A stretch of DNA of 64,000 nucleotides, from positions 2,108,001 to 2,172,000 of the forward strand of contig JACKHC010000001.1 in assembly GCA_020639235.1 (NCBI GenBank), in the 5' to 3' direction. Numbering within the stretch: position 1 is the stretch's first letter; the number at the start of each line of letters is the position of its first letter. This DNA is from Phycisphaeraceae bacterium. GTDB lineage: Bacteria > Planctomycetota > Phycisphaerae > Phycisphaerales > UBA1924. Positions 32,382-39,608 of the stretch are shown in pieces. The position numbers and the translations under genes were made by a program. The notes under the pieces were generated by a model that saw only the letters and a list, made by a program, of their open reading frames with translations, was not told the DNA's origin and did not search any database.

Positions 32382-33674
32382 ATGGACTTCCAGATAGACG
32401 AGTCATTCGCCGCGACGCTGGACGCTCAGGACCCGCTCGCGTCGTTCCGCGCACGGTTCTTGCACCCGACCAAGCCGGCGGCCGCTGATGGCGGGGCCAC
32501 GATCTACCTCTGCGGGAACTCGCTGGGGTTGCAGCCGGCATCCGTGCGCGAGGCGATGAATGCGCATCTGGATGACTGGGCGACATGGGGCGTGGAGGGT
32601 CACTTCCATGCACGCGATCCGTGGTACCCATTTCACGAGACAGTCCGTGAGCCCGCGGCGCGGCTTGTCGGGGCGTTGCCGCGCGAAGTTGCGGCGATGA
32701 ACACGCTGACGGTGAACCTGCACCTGCTCATGGTGTCCTTCTTCCGGCCGAGAGGCGAGAGGCGTAAGATCCTGATGGATTGGCCTTGCTTCCCGTCGGA
32801 TATCTATGCGGTGAAGAGCCAGTTGCGTGCGCACGGGCTCGACCCGGATGCCGACATCCTGTGGCTCAGGCCGCGCACGGGCGAGCAGACGCTGCGGACC
32901 GAGGACATCCTCGGCACGATCGAGCGAGAGGGCGGCACGATCGCGATCACACTGCTGGCGGGTGTGAACTACGCCACCGGTCAGCATTACGACATGGCGC
33001 GGATCACGGCTGCCGCGCGAGATGCGGGAGTGGTTGTCGGGTGGGACCTCGCCCATGCGGCGGGCAATGTGCCTCTGCGTCTGCATGATTGGGGCGTCGA
33101 TTTCGCGGCATGGTGCACGTACAAGTATCTGAACTCGGGTCCGGGCGCGATGTCCTTCGTGTTCGTTCACGAGCGGCAGTTGGATCGCCCCGACTTTGCG
33201 GCAATGCCGCGCTTCGAGGGATGGTGGGGCAATGATCCGAAGTCGCGATTCCGGATGGGGTCAGACTTCGAACCGGTCCGGAGCGCCGATGCGTGGGGTC
33301 TGAGCAATCCGCCGATCTTTGCGGGCGTCGGGGTGAAGGAGTCGCTTCGGCTCTTCGACGAAGCGGGCATGGACCGGCTGCGGGCGAAATCGGTCCGGCT
33401 GACGGCGTACACGGAGTTCATGATCGGTCATGCCGGGGGTGATCGCGTGCGGGTCATCACGCCGAGTGATCCGGATCAGCGGGGATGCCAGTTGTCGGTT
33501 GTTGTTTCGGCGAACGCGAAGGGGGTTCACCGTTCGCTCGTGGAGTCGGGTGTTGTGTGCGACTTCCGGGAGCCGGACGTGATTCGCGTCGCACCGACAC
33601 CCATGTACAACTCGTTCCGAGATGTCTGGCGGTTCGCCCGGGTGTTGCGTCGCGTGCTGGATAGCCACTCATGA
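32382..33674 (+). CDS. kynU: Kynureninase
   Basis: 430 residues, PLP fold type I. Typical segments: IYLCGNSLGLQPASVREAM near the N-terminus, VVVGWDLAHAAGNVPLRLHD with the PLP-binding Asp, and the Schiff-base Lys in WCTYKYLNSGPGAMSFVF. It hydrolyses 3-hydroxykynurenine (or kynurenine) to 3-hydroxyanthranilate plus alanine. Its stop overlaps the KMO start (ATGA), so the two are translationally coupled. Confidence 0.96.
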   Translation: MDFQIDESFAATLDAQDPLASFRARFLHPTKPAAADGGATIYLCGNSLGLQPASVREAMNAHLDDWATWGVEGHFHARDPWYPFHETVREPAARLVGALPREVAAMNTLTVNLHLLMVSFFRPRGERRKILMDWPCFPSDIYAVKSQLRAHGLDPDADILWLRPRTGEQTLRTEDILGTIEREGGTIAITLLAGVNYATGQHYDMARITAAARDAGVVVGWDLAHAAGNVPLRLHDWGVDFAAWCTYKYLNSGPGAMSFVFVHERQLDRPDFAAMPRFEGWWGNDPKSRFRMGSDFEPVRSADAWGLSNPPIFAGVGVKESLRLFDEAGMDRLRAKSVRLTAYTEFMIGHAGGDRVRVITPSDPDQRGCQLSVVVSANAKGVHRSLVESGVVCDFREPDVIRVAPTPMYNSFRDVWRFARVLRRVLDSHS

Positions 33675-35005
33675 GTACAGAAACCATCACGGTTTTCGGC
33701 GCGGGTCTTGCGGGGACGCTCATGGCGGTATACCTCGCCCGCGCGGGGCACCGGGTTGATTTGTATGAGCGCCGGTCCGACCCTCGTGTTGCCGGGGCCG
33801 CTGGAGGTAAATCGATCAATCTCGCCTTGTCGGCTCGCGGAATCGATGCGCTGGCGCGGGTCGGATTGGCGGAGCGTGTGCTCAAGGACGCGATCCCGAT
33901 GCGGGGACGGATGATCCACGGTCCGACGGGGGAACTGGTGTATCAACCGTACAGCGCCGATCCGAGTAGGGCGATCAACTCGGTATCGCGCGGCGGCCTC
34001 AATATGACGCTCCTGGACGCGGCGGAATCGGAGTCGGATGTGACAATCCACTTCGGCCGTCGGTGTATCGGGATGGATTTTGAGCGGCGGGTGGCTCTTG
34101 TCACGGAGCGAACTGACGAGGATGCGACCGAACTGCCCGTGCGTACGGTGATCGGCGCCGATGGCGCATTCTCTGGTGTGCGATCGTCGATGCAGCGGCG
34201 CGAGCGGTTTGACTACTCCCAAGACTATCTGCCGCACGGCTACAAGGAACTGACAATCCCGGCGGGCGACGGCGGTTCATGGCGGATCGAGAAGAACGCG
34301 CTGCATATCTGGCCGCGTGGCACGCACATGATGATCGCGCTGCCCAATGCGGATGGCTCGTTCACCTGCACGCTGTTCTGGCCCTATGAGGGGCGGAACT
34401 CGGTTGAGGAGTTGCAGACGGAGCGTGATGTCGAACGGTTCTTCCGCGCACAGTTCCCCGATGCGATGGACCTGATCCCGAGTCTGACGCATGACTTTGT
34501 CAGTAACCCAACGGGTTCACTCGTGACGGTTCGGTGTTCGCCGTGGAGCGTGGGCGATGCTGCGGTGCTGATCGGAGATGCGTGCCATGCGGTGGTGCCT
34601 TTCTTCGGGCAGGGCATGAACGCGGCGTTTCAGGACTGCACGGTGCTGGATGAGTGCATGAGGGCGCACCCCAATAATCGGGCGGCGGCGTTTGGGGAGT
34701 ATCACGATCGGCGGAAGCGGGACTGTGATGTGCTGGCCGACCTAGCGATCGAGAACTATGTCGAGATGCGCGATCACACAGCGTCGCGTGTCTTCCGCGC
34801 CCGCAAACGGGTCGAGCGCGTCCTGACCAAGGTATTCCCGAGGTGGTACCTGCCGCTGTATGAGATGGTGTCGTTCTCGACCATTCCGTACGGCGAGGCG
34901 GTCGATCGGGCACGCAGGCAGGAGCGGGTCGTTGTGATAGCCGGCTTGGTCATCTTCATGGTGGCACTCATCGGTTTCGCCGCCCTGCTTGGGTGGTTGC
35001 TGTGA
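33671..35005 (+). CDS. kmo: Kynurenine 3-monooxygenase with C-terminal membrane anchor
   Basis: 444 residues. FAD-dependent aromatic hydroxylase: GAGLAGTLMAVYLARAGHRV (dinucleotide fold), GGKSINLALSARGIDAL, and GDACHAVVPFFGQGMNAAFQ. It hydroxylates L-kynurenine at C3 with NADPH and O2. The last about 25 residues (VVVIAGLVIFMVALIGFAAL) form a clear transmembrane helix, as in the mitochondrial enzyme, whereas soluble Pseudomonas KMO lacks a strong anchor. It overlaps kynU and kynB by 4 bases each. Confidence 0.94.
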   Translation: MSTETITVFGAGLAGTLMAVYLARAGHRVDLYERRSDPRVAGAAGGKSINLALSARGIDALARVGLAERVLKDAIPMRGRMIHGPTGELVYQPYSADPSRAINSVSRGGLNMTLLDAAESESDVTIHFGRRCIGMDFERRVALVTERTDEDATELPVRTVIGADGAFSGVRSSMQRRERFDYSQDYLPHGYKELTIPAGDGGSWRIEKNALHIWPRGTHMMIALPNADGSFTCTLFWPYEGRNSVEELQTERDVERFFRAQFPDAMDLIPSLTHDFVSNPTGSLVTVRCSPWSVGDAAVLIGDACHAVVPFFGQGMNAAFQDCTVLDECMRAHPNNRAAAFGEYHDRRKRDCDVLADLAIENYVEMRDHTASRVFRARKRVERVLTKVFPRWYLPLYEMVSFSTIPYGEAVDRARRQERVVVIAGLVIFMVALIGFAALLGWLL

Positions 35006-35649
35006 CAAGGCGGCTCTACGACATCTCCCCGATGATCGATACGTCGCTCGGCGTGTGGCCGGGCGATACGCCGCCCTCTCGCGAGGTGTTGCTCGATATG
35101 GCCCGGGGCGACAACCTGACGCTCTCGACTTTGCGGGCGACGGTGCATCTTGGCAGTCATGCCGACGCGCCGAGTCATTACGGGCACGCCGCCCCCCCTG
35201 CCTCCCCCACTCCAACCATCGAGCGGATGCCGCTTGATTTGTATCTTGGCCCTGCGCGAGTTGTGACGGCACGTGTCGAGCGGGGCTCGAGAGTATCGCC
35301 GAGTGACATCGAGGGTCCGATCGATCAGGCGCGGGTCATCATCCGGACGGACACATTTCCTGATCCGAGGCGTTGGAACGACGACTTCGCGGGCCTCGAA
35401 CCTGACCTGATTGAACACCTGGCGGCGAACGGGGTCCGGTTGGTGGGGCTGGATACGCCGAGCGTGGACCTGATGCAGAGCAAGGACCTGCCTGCGCACC
35501 ATGCGTGCCTGAGGTGCGGGGTCGCGATCATCGAGGGGCTGGTGCTGCGCGAGGTTCCGGATGGTGTGTATGAGTTGATCGCGCTCCCGCTCAAACTCGC
35601 GGGGTTTGATGCCAGCCCGGTTCGGGCTGTGTTGCGCTCGATGGATTAG
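35002..35649 (+). CDS. kynB: Kynurenine formamidase (arylformamidase, cyclase family)
   Basis: 215 residues from GTG 35002, which overlaps the kmo stop as GTGA; an in-frame GTG at 34993 is the alternative. The metal-binding motif H-x-G-x-H-x-D-x-x-x-H is present (HLGSHADAPSH, H49-H59), with PLDLYLGPARVV after it and GLDTPSVDLMQSKDLPAHHA typical of KynB. It hydrolyses N-formylkynurenine to kynurenine and formate. A C-rich stretch encodes PPASPTPT at about 65-72. Its stop shares bases with the convergent ridA stop. Confidence 0.93.
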   Translation: MTRRLYDISPMIDTSLGVWPGDTPPSREVLLDMARGDNLTLSTLRATVHLGSHADAPSHYGHAAPPASPTPTIERMPLDLYLGPARVVTARVERGSRVSPSDIEGPIDQARVIIRTDTFPDPRRWNDDFAGLEPDLIEHLAANGVRLVGLDTPSVDLMQSKDLPAHHACLRCGVAIIEGLVLREVPDGVYELIALPLKLAGFDASPVRAVLRSMD

Positions 35650-36071
35650 TCGATCGTCGCGACGACTTTGAGCTCGACGGCGATGGGTGTCGGCAACGCG
35701 TTGATTTCGATGGTGGTGCGCGTGGGGTTCGGATTGCCCTCGCCCGCGAAGTACTCGGCATAAACGGCGTTGTAGTCCTTGAAGTCGTGCTTCATATCGG
35801 TGAGAAACACGAGGACATCGACGATGTTCTCCCACGCCGAGCCGGACTCCTCCAGAACAGCCCGGACATTCTCGAAGCAGCTGACACACTGGGCACGGAT
35901 GTCTTTGGCGATAACGTCTCCGGATGCGTTGAGTGTGACGCCGGGGATGTCCTTGGTGCCGCGCTTGCGTGGGCCGACCCCAGACAGGAAAAGGAGGTTG
36001 CCGACTCGTTTGGCGTGCGGGTACGCGCCCACCGGTTCGGGGGCGCGCTTGGACTCGAACGACTGGCTCAT
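35646..36071 (-). CDS. nbaF: RidA/YjgF-family 2-aminomuconate deaminase
   Basis: 141 residues. RidA fold with NLLFLSGVGPRKRGT, NVRAVLEESGSAWENIVDVL and the active-site Arg in NPTRTTIEINALPTPIAVEL. In the nba and amn pathways this family member hydrolyses 2-aminomuconate to 4-oxalocrotonate plus ammonia; that function is inferred from the cluster. General RidA imine deaminase activity is the alternative. It is coupled to the dehydrogenase gene by a one-base overlap (TGATG). Confidence 0.85.
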   Translation of the reverse strand: MSQSFESKRAPEPVGAYPHAKRVGNLLFLSGVGPRKRGTKDIPGVTLNASGDVIAKDIRAQCVSCFENVRAVLEESGSAWENIVDVLVFLTDMKHDFKDYNAVYAEYFAGEGNPNPTRTTIEINALPTPIAVELKVVATID

Positions 36072-37525
36072 CAGACCATCCTCACACAGATATTCTTCGG
36101 CTCGGTGAAAAAACGGAGCGCTTCGTTGCCGCCCTCGCGCCCGACTCCTGATTGCTTCATGCCGCCGAATGGCGTCCGGAGGTCGCGGACCATCCAGCAG
36201 TTGATCCAGATGATGCCGGAGTCGACACGAGCGCCCATGCGGTGCGCACGATTGAGGTCGTTCGTCCAGATGGAGGCCGCCAGACCGTAGGGCGTGGAGT
36301 TGGCGAGCGAGACTGCTTCCTGTTCGTCGCGGAACGTCTGGATGGTGACGACCGGGCCGAAGATTTCTTCCTGCACGACGCGGCAATCGTTCGGGAGGCC
36401 GCGTATCACGGTGGGCTCGAAGAACAGGCCGTCCTTGCATCGGGGGGGGAGTTGGTCGGGCGCGACGGGGGCGCCGCCGCAGAGGATTTCTCCTCCCTGC
36501 TCCCGTGCCGCTTGCACGTACGACTCGATCTTGGCCAGTTGCTCGCGGCTGGTCTGCGCGCCGTGCTGCGTCGTCGCTTCCATCGGATCGCCCACTCGCA
36601 AACTCCGCGCACGCTCGACGAATGACTCCACGAACCTGACGGCGATTGACTCCTGAATCAGGAAGCGCGAGCCGCACAAGCAGATCTGACCCTGATTCGA
36701 GAATGCGGCGCGGACGGCGTTATCGAGCGTGAGCTCGATAGGCGCATCGTCGAAGACGATGTATGGATTCTTGCCCCCCAGTTCGAGAGAGACTCTCTTG
36801 AGCATTCTGCCTGCGTGCTCGGCGATCCACTGGCCGACCTTGGTTGAGCCGGTGAAGGAGATGGTGGGCACATCGGGGTGCGTGACGAGGACGCCCCCGG
36901 TCGACGCGCCCAGGCCATGAACGATGTTCACGACTCCGGGTGGTAGACCGGCCTGCGCCATGATGTCGCAGAGCAGGAACGCGGTGAGCGGCGTTACTTC
37001 CGACGGCTTGCACACGCACGTGTTGCCCGTGGCGATGGCGGGCGCGATTTTCCAAGTGAGCAGGTAGAGCGGCAGATTCCAGGGTGAAATGAGGCCGGCA
37101 ACGCCGCGCGGCTTGCGGAGCGTGTAGTTGAAGCAGTCGCGGCCCATGTCGTGCATGGCGGACTCTGTGTGGAGAATCGCGGTCGCGAAGTAGCGGAAGT
37201 TTGCCGCGGCGCGAGGGATGTCGACTGTTCGCGCCAACGAAATCGGTTTGCCGGTGTCGCGCGACTCGGCGACGGCGAGTTCATCGAGACGGGCGTCGAT
37301 CCCGTCGGCGATGCGGAGCAGAACCTCGGAGCGCTCCGCCGGAGTGCGAGTGGACCACATGGGGAACGCCGCGCTTGCGGCGACGACCGCGGCGTTGATG
37401 TCGTCGCGCCCGGAGTCCGGCACACGGGCGAGCAGGCCGCTAGTCGCCGGTTCGGTGACATCAAGGTACGCGCCGTTCGCCGGCGGTAGATGCCTGCCGT
37501 CGATGTAGTTGGTGAGTGTTCGCAT
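36071..37525 (-). CDS. nbaE: 2-aminomuconate-6-semialdehyde dehydrogenase
   Basis: 484 residues from ATG 37525. NAD-dependent aldehyde dehydrogenase: SPWNLPLYLLTWKIAPAIAT, FTGSTKVGQWIAEHAG, catalytic Glu in SLELGGKNPYIVF and catalytic Cys in NQGQICLCGSRF. The IC-L-CGSR context is typical of the aminomuconate/hydroxymuconate semialdehyde subfamily. It oxidises the ACMSD product to 2-aminomuconate. An upstream in-frame extension to 37768 overlaps the SDR gene and has no support. Confidence 0.9.
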   Translation of the reverse strand: MRTLTNYIDGRHLPPANGAYLDVTEPATSGLLARVPDSGRDDINAAVVAASAAFPMWSTRTPAERSEVLLRIADGIDARLDELAVAESRDTGKPISLARTVDIPRAAANFRYFATAILHTESAMHDMGRDCFNYTLRKPRGVAGLISPWNLPLYLLTWKIAPAIATGNTCVCKPSEVTPLTAFLLCDIMAQAGLPPGVVNIVHGLGASTGGVLVTHPDVPTISFTGSTKVGQWIAEHAGRMLKRVSLELGGKNPYIVFDDAPIELTLDNAVRAAFSNQGQICLCGSRFLIQESIAVRFVESFVERARSLRVGDPMEATTQHGAQTSREQLAKIESYVQAAREQGGEILCGGAPVAPDQLPPRCKDGLFFEPTVIRGLPNDCRVVQEEIFGPVVTIQTFRDEQEAVSLANSTPYGLAASIWTNDLNRAHRMGARVDSGIIWINCWMVRDLRTPFGGMKQSGVGREGGNEALRFFTEPKNICVRMV

Positions 37526-37529
37526 GGGG

Positions 37530-38318
37530 TCAGAGCGTGGGGAGCCGCCCGCCGTCAACGGGGAGATTGATACCGGAGATGTACGACGCGGCGGGAGAGG
37601 CGAGGAACGCGACTGCGGCGGCGACTTCGTCGGGCCTGGCGAAGCGGCCCATGGGGACGGAGGCGCGCATCGAGTCGGCGACTTCGTTCTCCGTTGCGCC
37701 CTGTTTGCCGGCTCGAGTGGAGATGAGCGAGGAGAGGCGTTCGGTGTCCGTGAAGCCGGGGAGGACATTATTGACGGTGATGTTGAAGGGCGCGAGTTCG
37801 ATGGAGATTGTCTTGGCCCAGTTCGCCACGGCGCCGCGAATGGTGTTCGAGACGCCGAGACCGGGAATCGGCGCCTTCACGCTGGTTGAGATGATGTTCA
37901 CGATGCGGCCGAACCCGGCGGACTTCATCCCCGGCAGGAGCGCCTGGGTGAGCACTTGATTACAGAGCAGATGGGCCTCGAATGCCCGGACGAACTCGTC
38001 GGTTCTGGCGTCAATCGCTGGTCCCCCGGGAGGTCCGCCGGTGTTGTTGATGAGAATCTCGTAGCGGTGGCCCTTGTTGATCGCGTCATTGATCGTGTTT
38101 TTGAGGGCGTTGCTGTTGTAGAAGTCGGCGACGAGATAGCCGTGGGTCTGGGAGTTGGGCGTCGGGAGTGACTCGCATGCGAGGTTCATCGCCTCGGCGT
38201 CGCGCGCCAACAGCGTGATGGTGGCGCCGAGCGATGCGAGTTCGTGCGCGCAGGCGAGCCCGATTCCCTTGCTCCCGCCGCACACGAGTGCCCGCTTGCC
38301 CGTCAGATCGGTATTCAT
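37530..38318 (-). CDS. Atypical short-chain dehydrogenase/reductase lacking the YxxxK pair
   Basis: 262 residues. The Rossmann motif is intact (ALVCGGSKGIGLACA; NNTGG), and the C-terminus (PVDGGRLPTL) is SDR-like. In the active-site region (IISTSVKAPIPGLGVSNTIR) the Ser is present, but the canonical Tyr and Lys are replaced by Asn and Arg (N-T-I-R). Known SDR subgroups with this substitution exist, and their chemistry is poorly defined. It is first in the minus-strand half of the tryptophan cluster, 4 bases before the dehydrogenase, so a role in downstream handling of pathway products is likely but unproven. Confidence 0.82.
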   Translation of the reverse strand: MNTDLTGKRALVCGGSKGIGLACAHELASLGATITLLARDAEAMNLACESLPTPNSQTHGYLVADFYNSNALKNTINDAINKGHRYEILINNTGGPPGGPAIDARTDEFVRAFEAHLLCNQVLTQALLPGMKSAGFGRIVNIISTSVKAPIPGLGVSNTIRGAVANWAKTISIELAPFNITVNNVLPGFTDTERLSSLISTRAGKQGATENEVADSMRASVPMGRFARPDEVAAAVAFLASPAASYISGINLPVDGGRLPTL

Positions 38319-38325
38319 CGCGGGG

Positions 38326-38331
38326 AGACTA
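38326..38331 (-). promoter_or_regulatory. -10-like box, leaderless start of the SDR-nbaE-nbaF unit
   Basis: On the minus strand TAGTCT in the context gGTAGTCT ends 7 bases before ATG 38318, with no Shine-Dalgarno. It is the same geometry as the boxes before ACMSD, kynU, aspC and prfB. Confidence 0.4.
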
Positions 38332-38349
38332 CCCGCACGACGCCCGCGG

Positions 38350-39189
38350 TCAAGGCGAGCCGCCCACAGGAACGGAGACGATGAAGTCGGTGCCCTTTCC
38401 CGGCGTGGACACGACCTGTATCGTCCCCCCGTGCGCCTCGATCAGGCGTTTGGCGGTCGGAAGGCCGAGCCCGGAGCCACCCGCTTTCGTGGTGACATAG
38501 GGCTTGAAGATTTCACTGACTCGATCGGGATCGATGCCGGGGCCCGTGTCGATTACGTGAACGCGTGCCTGAGCATCGTCGCCTTTGCCTTCGACAATCT
38601 CGGTCCGAAGAATCAGTTCGCGGGCTCGTTCGGCGCCGTCCATTGCCTGCGTCGCGTTGAGGACGAGATTGAGCACCGCTTGCTTGAAGACTCCTGCGTC
38701 GATTCGAACGGTGATCGGCGCGGGTGACAGGTCCGTGCGGAGTCGCACGCCGTGATGCTCTGCCTGCGGCAGGAAGAAGTCTGCGAGTTCTTCGATGGTG
38801 CGGTTGAGATCGGTCTCGGCGGGTTCCAAATGCACGCGGCCCGCGTAGGTCAGGAAATCCTGCAGTGTGTCGCGGAGCCGCTCCGCCTCGCGCCGGATAG
38901 AGTCCACGCGCTTGCGGAGACGCTGGCGCTGGGAGTCATCGATGGAAGAGTCGTCGATGGCCTCGGCGAGCAGTTGGGCGTTGAGGCCGATTGTGGAGAG
39001 CGGATTCTTGATCTCGTGCGCCAGGCCGCCCGTCATCGCTCCGGTCTCGGCCAGATGCTCGGCGGTCTGGGCGCGGCGTTCGGCGGCGCGGGCGCGTGCG
39101 GTCTGACGGCGGACTGCGGCGCGCATGGTCGGGAGCGCGATCGCGATACCGATGGCCAGACCGATGAACACACCGGAGAGCAACGCCAT
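38350..39189 (-). CDS. Membrane-anchored sensor histidine kinase (NtrB/ZraS-like core)
   Basis: 279 residues. One N-terminal transmembrane helix (LLSGVFIGLAIGIAIALPTM), a coiled linker, a HisKA domain with the H-box GLAHEIKNPLSTIG (phosphorylated His about 57), then an HATPase with N-box LNLVLNATQAMDG, G1 DTGPGIDP, and GSGLGLPTAKRLIEAHGG. There is no periplasmic sensor domain, so it probably senses the membrane or a partner. No response regulator is adjacent. Confidence 0.87.
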   Translation of the reverse strand: MALLSGVFIGLAIGIAIALPTMRAAVRRQTARARAAERRAQTAEHLAETGAMTGGLAHEIKNPLSTIGLNAQLLAEAIDDSSIDDSQRQRLRKRVDSIRREAERLRDTLQDFLTYAGRVHLEPAETDLNRTIEELADFFLPQAEHHGVRLRTDLSPAPITVRIDAGVFKQAVLNLVLNATQAMDGAERARELILRTEIVEGKGDDAQARVHVIDTGPGIDPDRVSEIFKPYVTTKAGGSGLGLPTAKRLIEAHGGTIQVVSTPGKGTDFIVSVPVGGSP

Positions 39190-39222
39190 TACCCGATAGT
39201 CCTGGGAGTCACGAGATCGGGC

Positions 39223-39507
39223 TCAGCGACGAGGGGTGCGCGTGTAGCGGCGGGGACGCACCGTGATCTCGACATCTTCCATTCGCTCCACTTTCGTGGC
39301 GTGCCAGCCCTTGTCGGTCTGCTCGGCATCATATTTGACGGGTGAGCCATCGCGCAGGACGCGGAAGCCATCGCCTTCGATCTGCGTGTAGTGGACGAAG
39401 ATGTCCTGCCCTTCCGGGCCGACGATGAATCCGAAACCCTTCCGTGGATCGAACCACTTCACGGTTCCTTCGACACCACGAAGCACATTGCCTGGCTCGT
39501 CGCCCAT
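39223..39507 (-). CDS. Cold-shock domain RNA-binding protein
   Basis: 94 residues from ATG 39507. The cold-shock domain has RNP1-like GTVKWFDPRKGFGFI and RNP2-like DIFVHYTQIEGDGFRVL. Basic C-terminal extension (VRPRRYTRTPRR). It is probably an RNA chaperone. The start is uncertain: an in-frame GTG at 39519 lies 3 bases after GGGAG, while the ATG has only a weak GTGGGG 6 bases upstream. CATTAT at about 39531-39536 (minus) could be its -10 box. Confidence 0.87.
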   Translation of the reverse strand: MGDEPGNVLRGVEGTVKWFDPRKGFGFIVGPEGQDIFVHYTQIEGDGFRVLRDGSPVKYDAEQTDKGWHATKVERMEDVEITVRPRRYTRTPRR

Positions 39508-39608
39508 CAAGTGCCCCACGCACTCCCGGCATAATGGCCGGGTTGATCTTCCCTAAATTATCACAGGAGTGCGATGGGGGCAACGATGCGTCTGATGGAA
39601 ACCACGAA

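Noticed and set aside
36072..36677. N-terminal extension of the RidA gene to about 343 codons
   Set aside because: It overlaps the dehydrogenase gene in another frame; the RidA fold starts at ATG 36071, coupled by TGATG.
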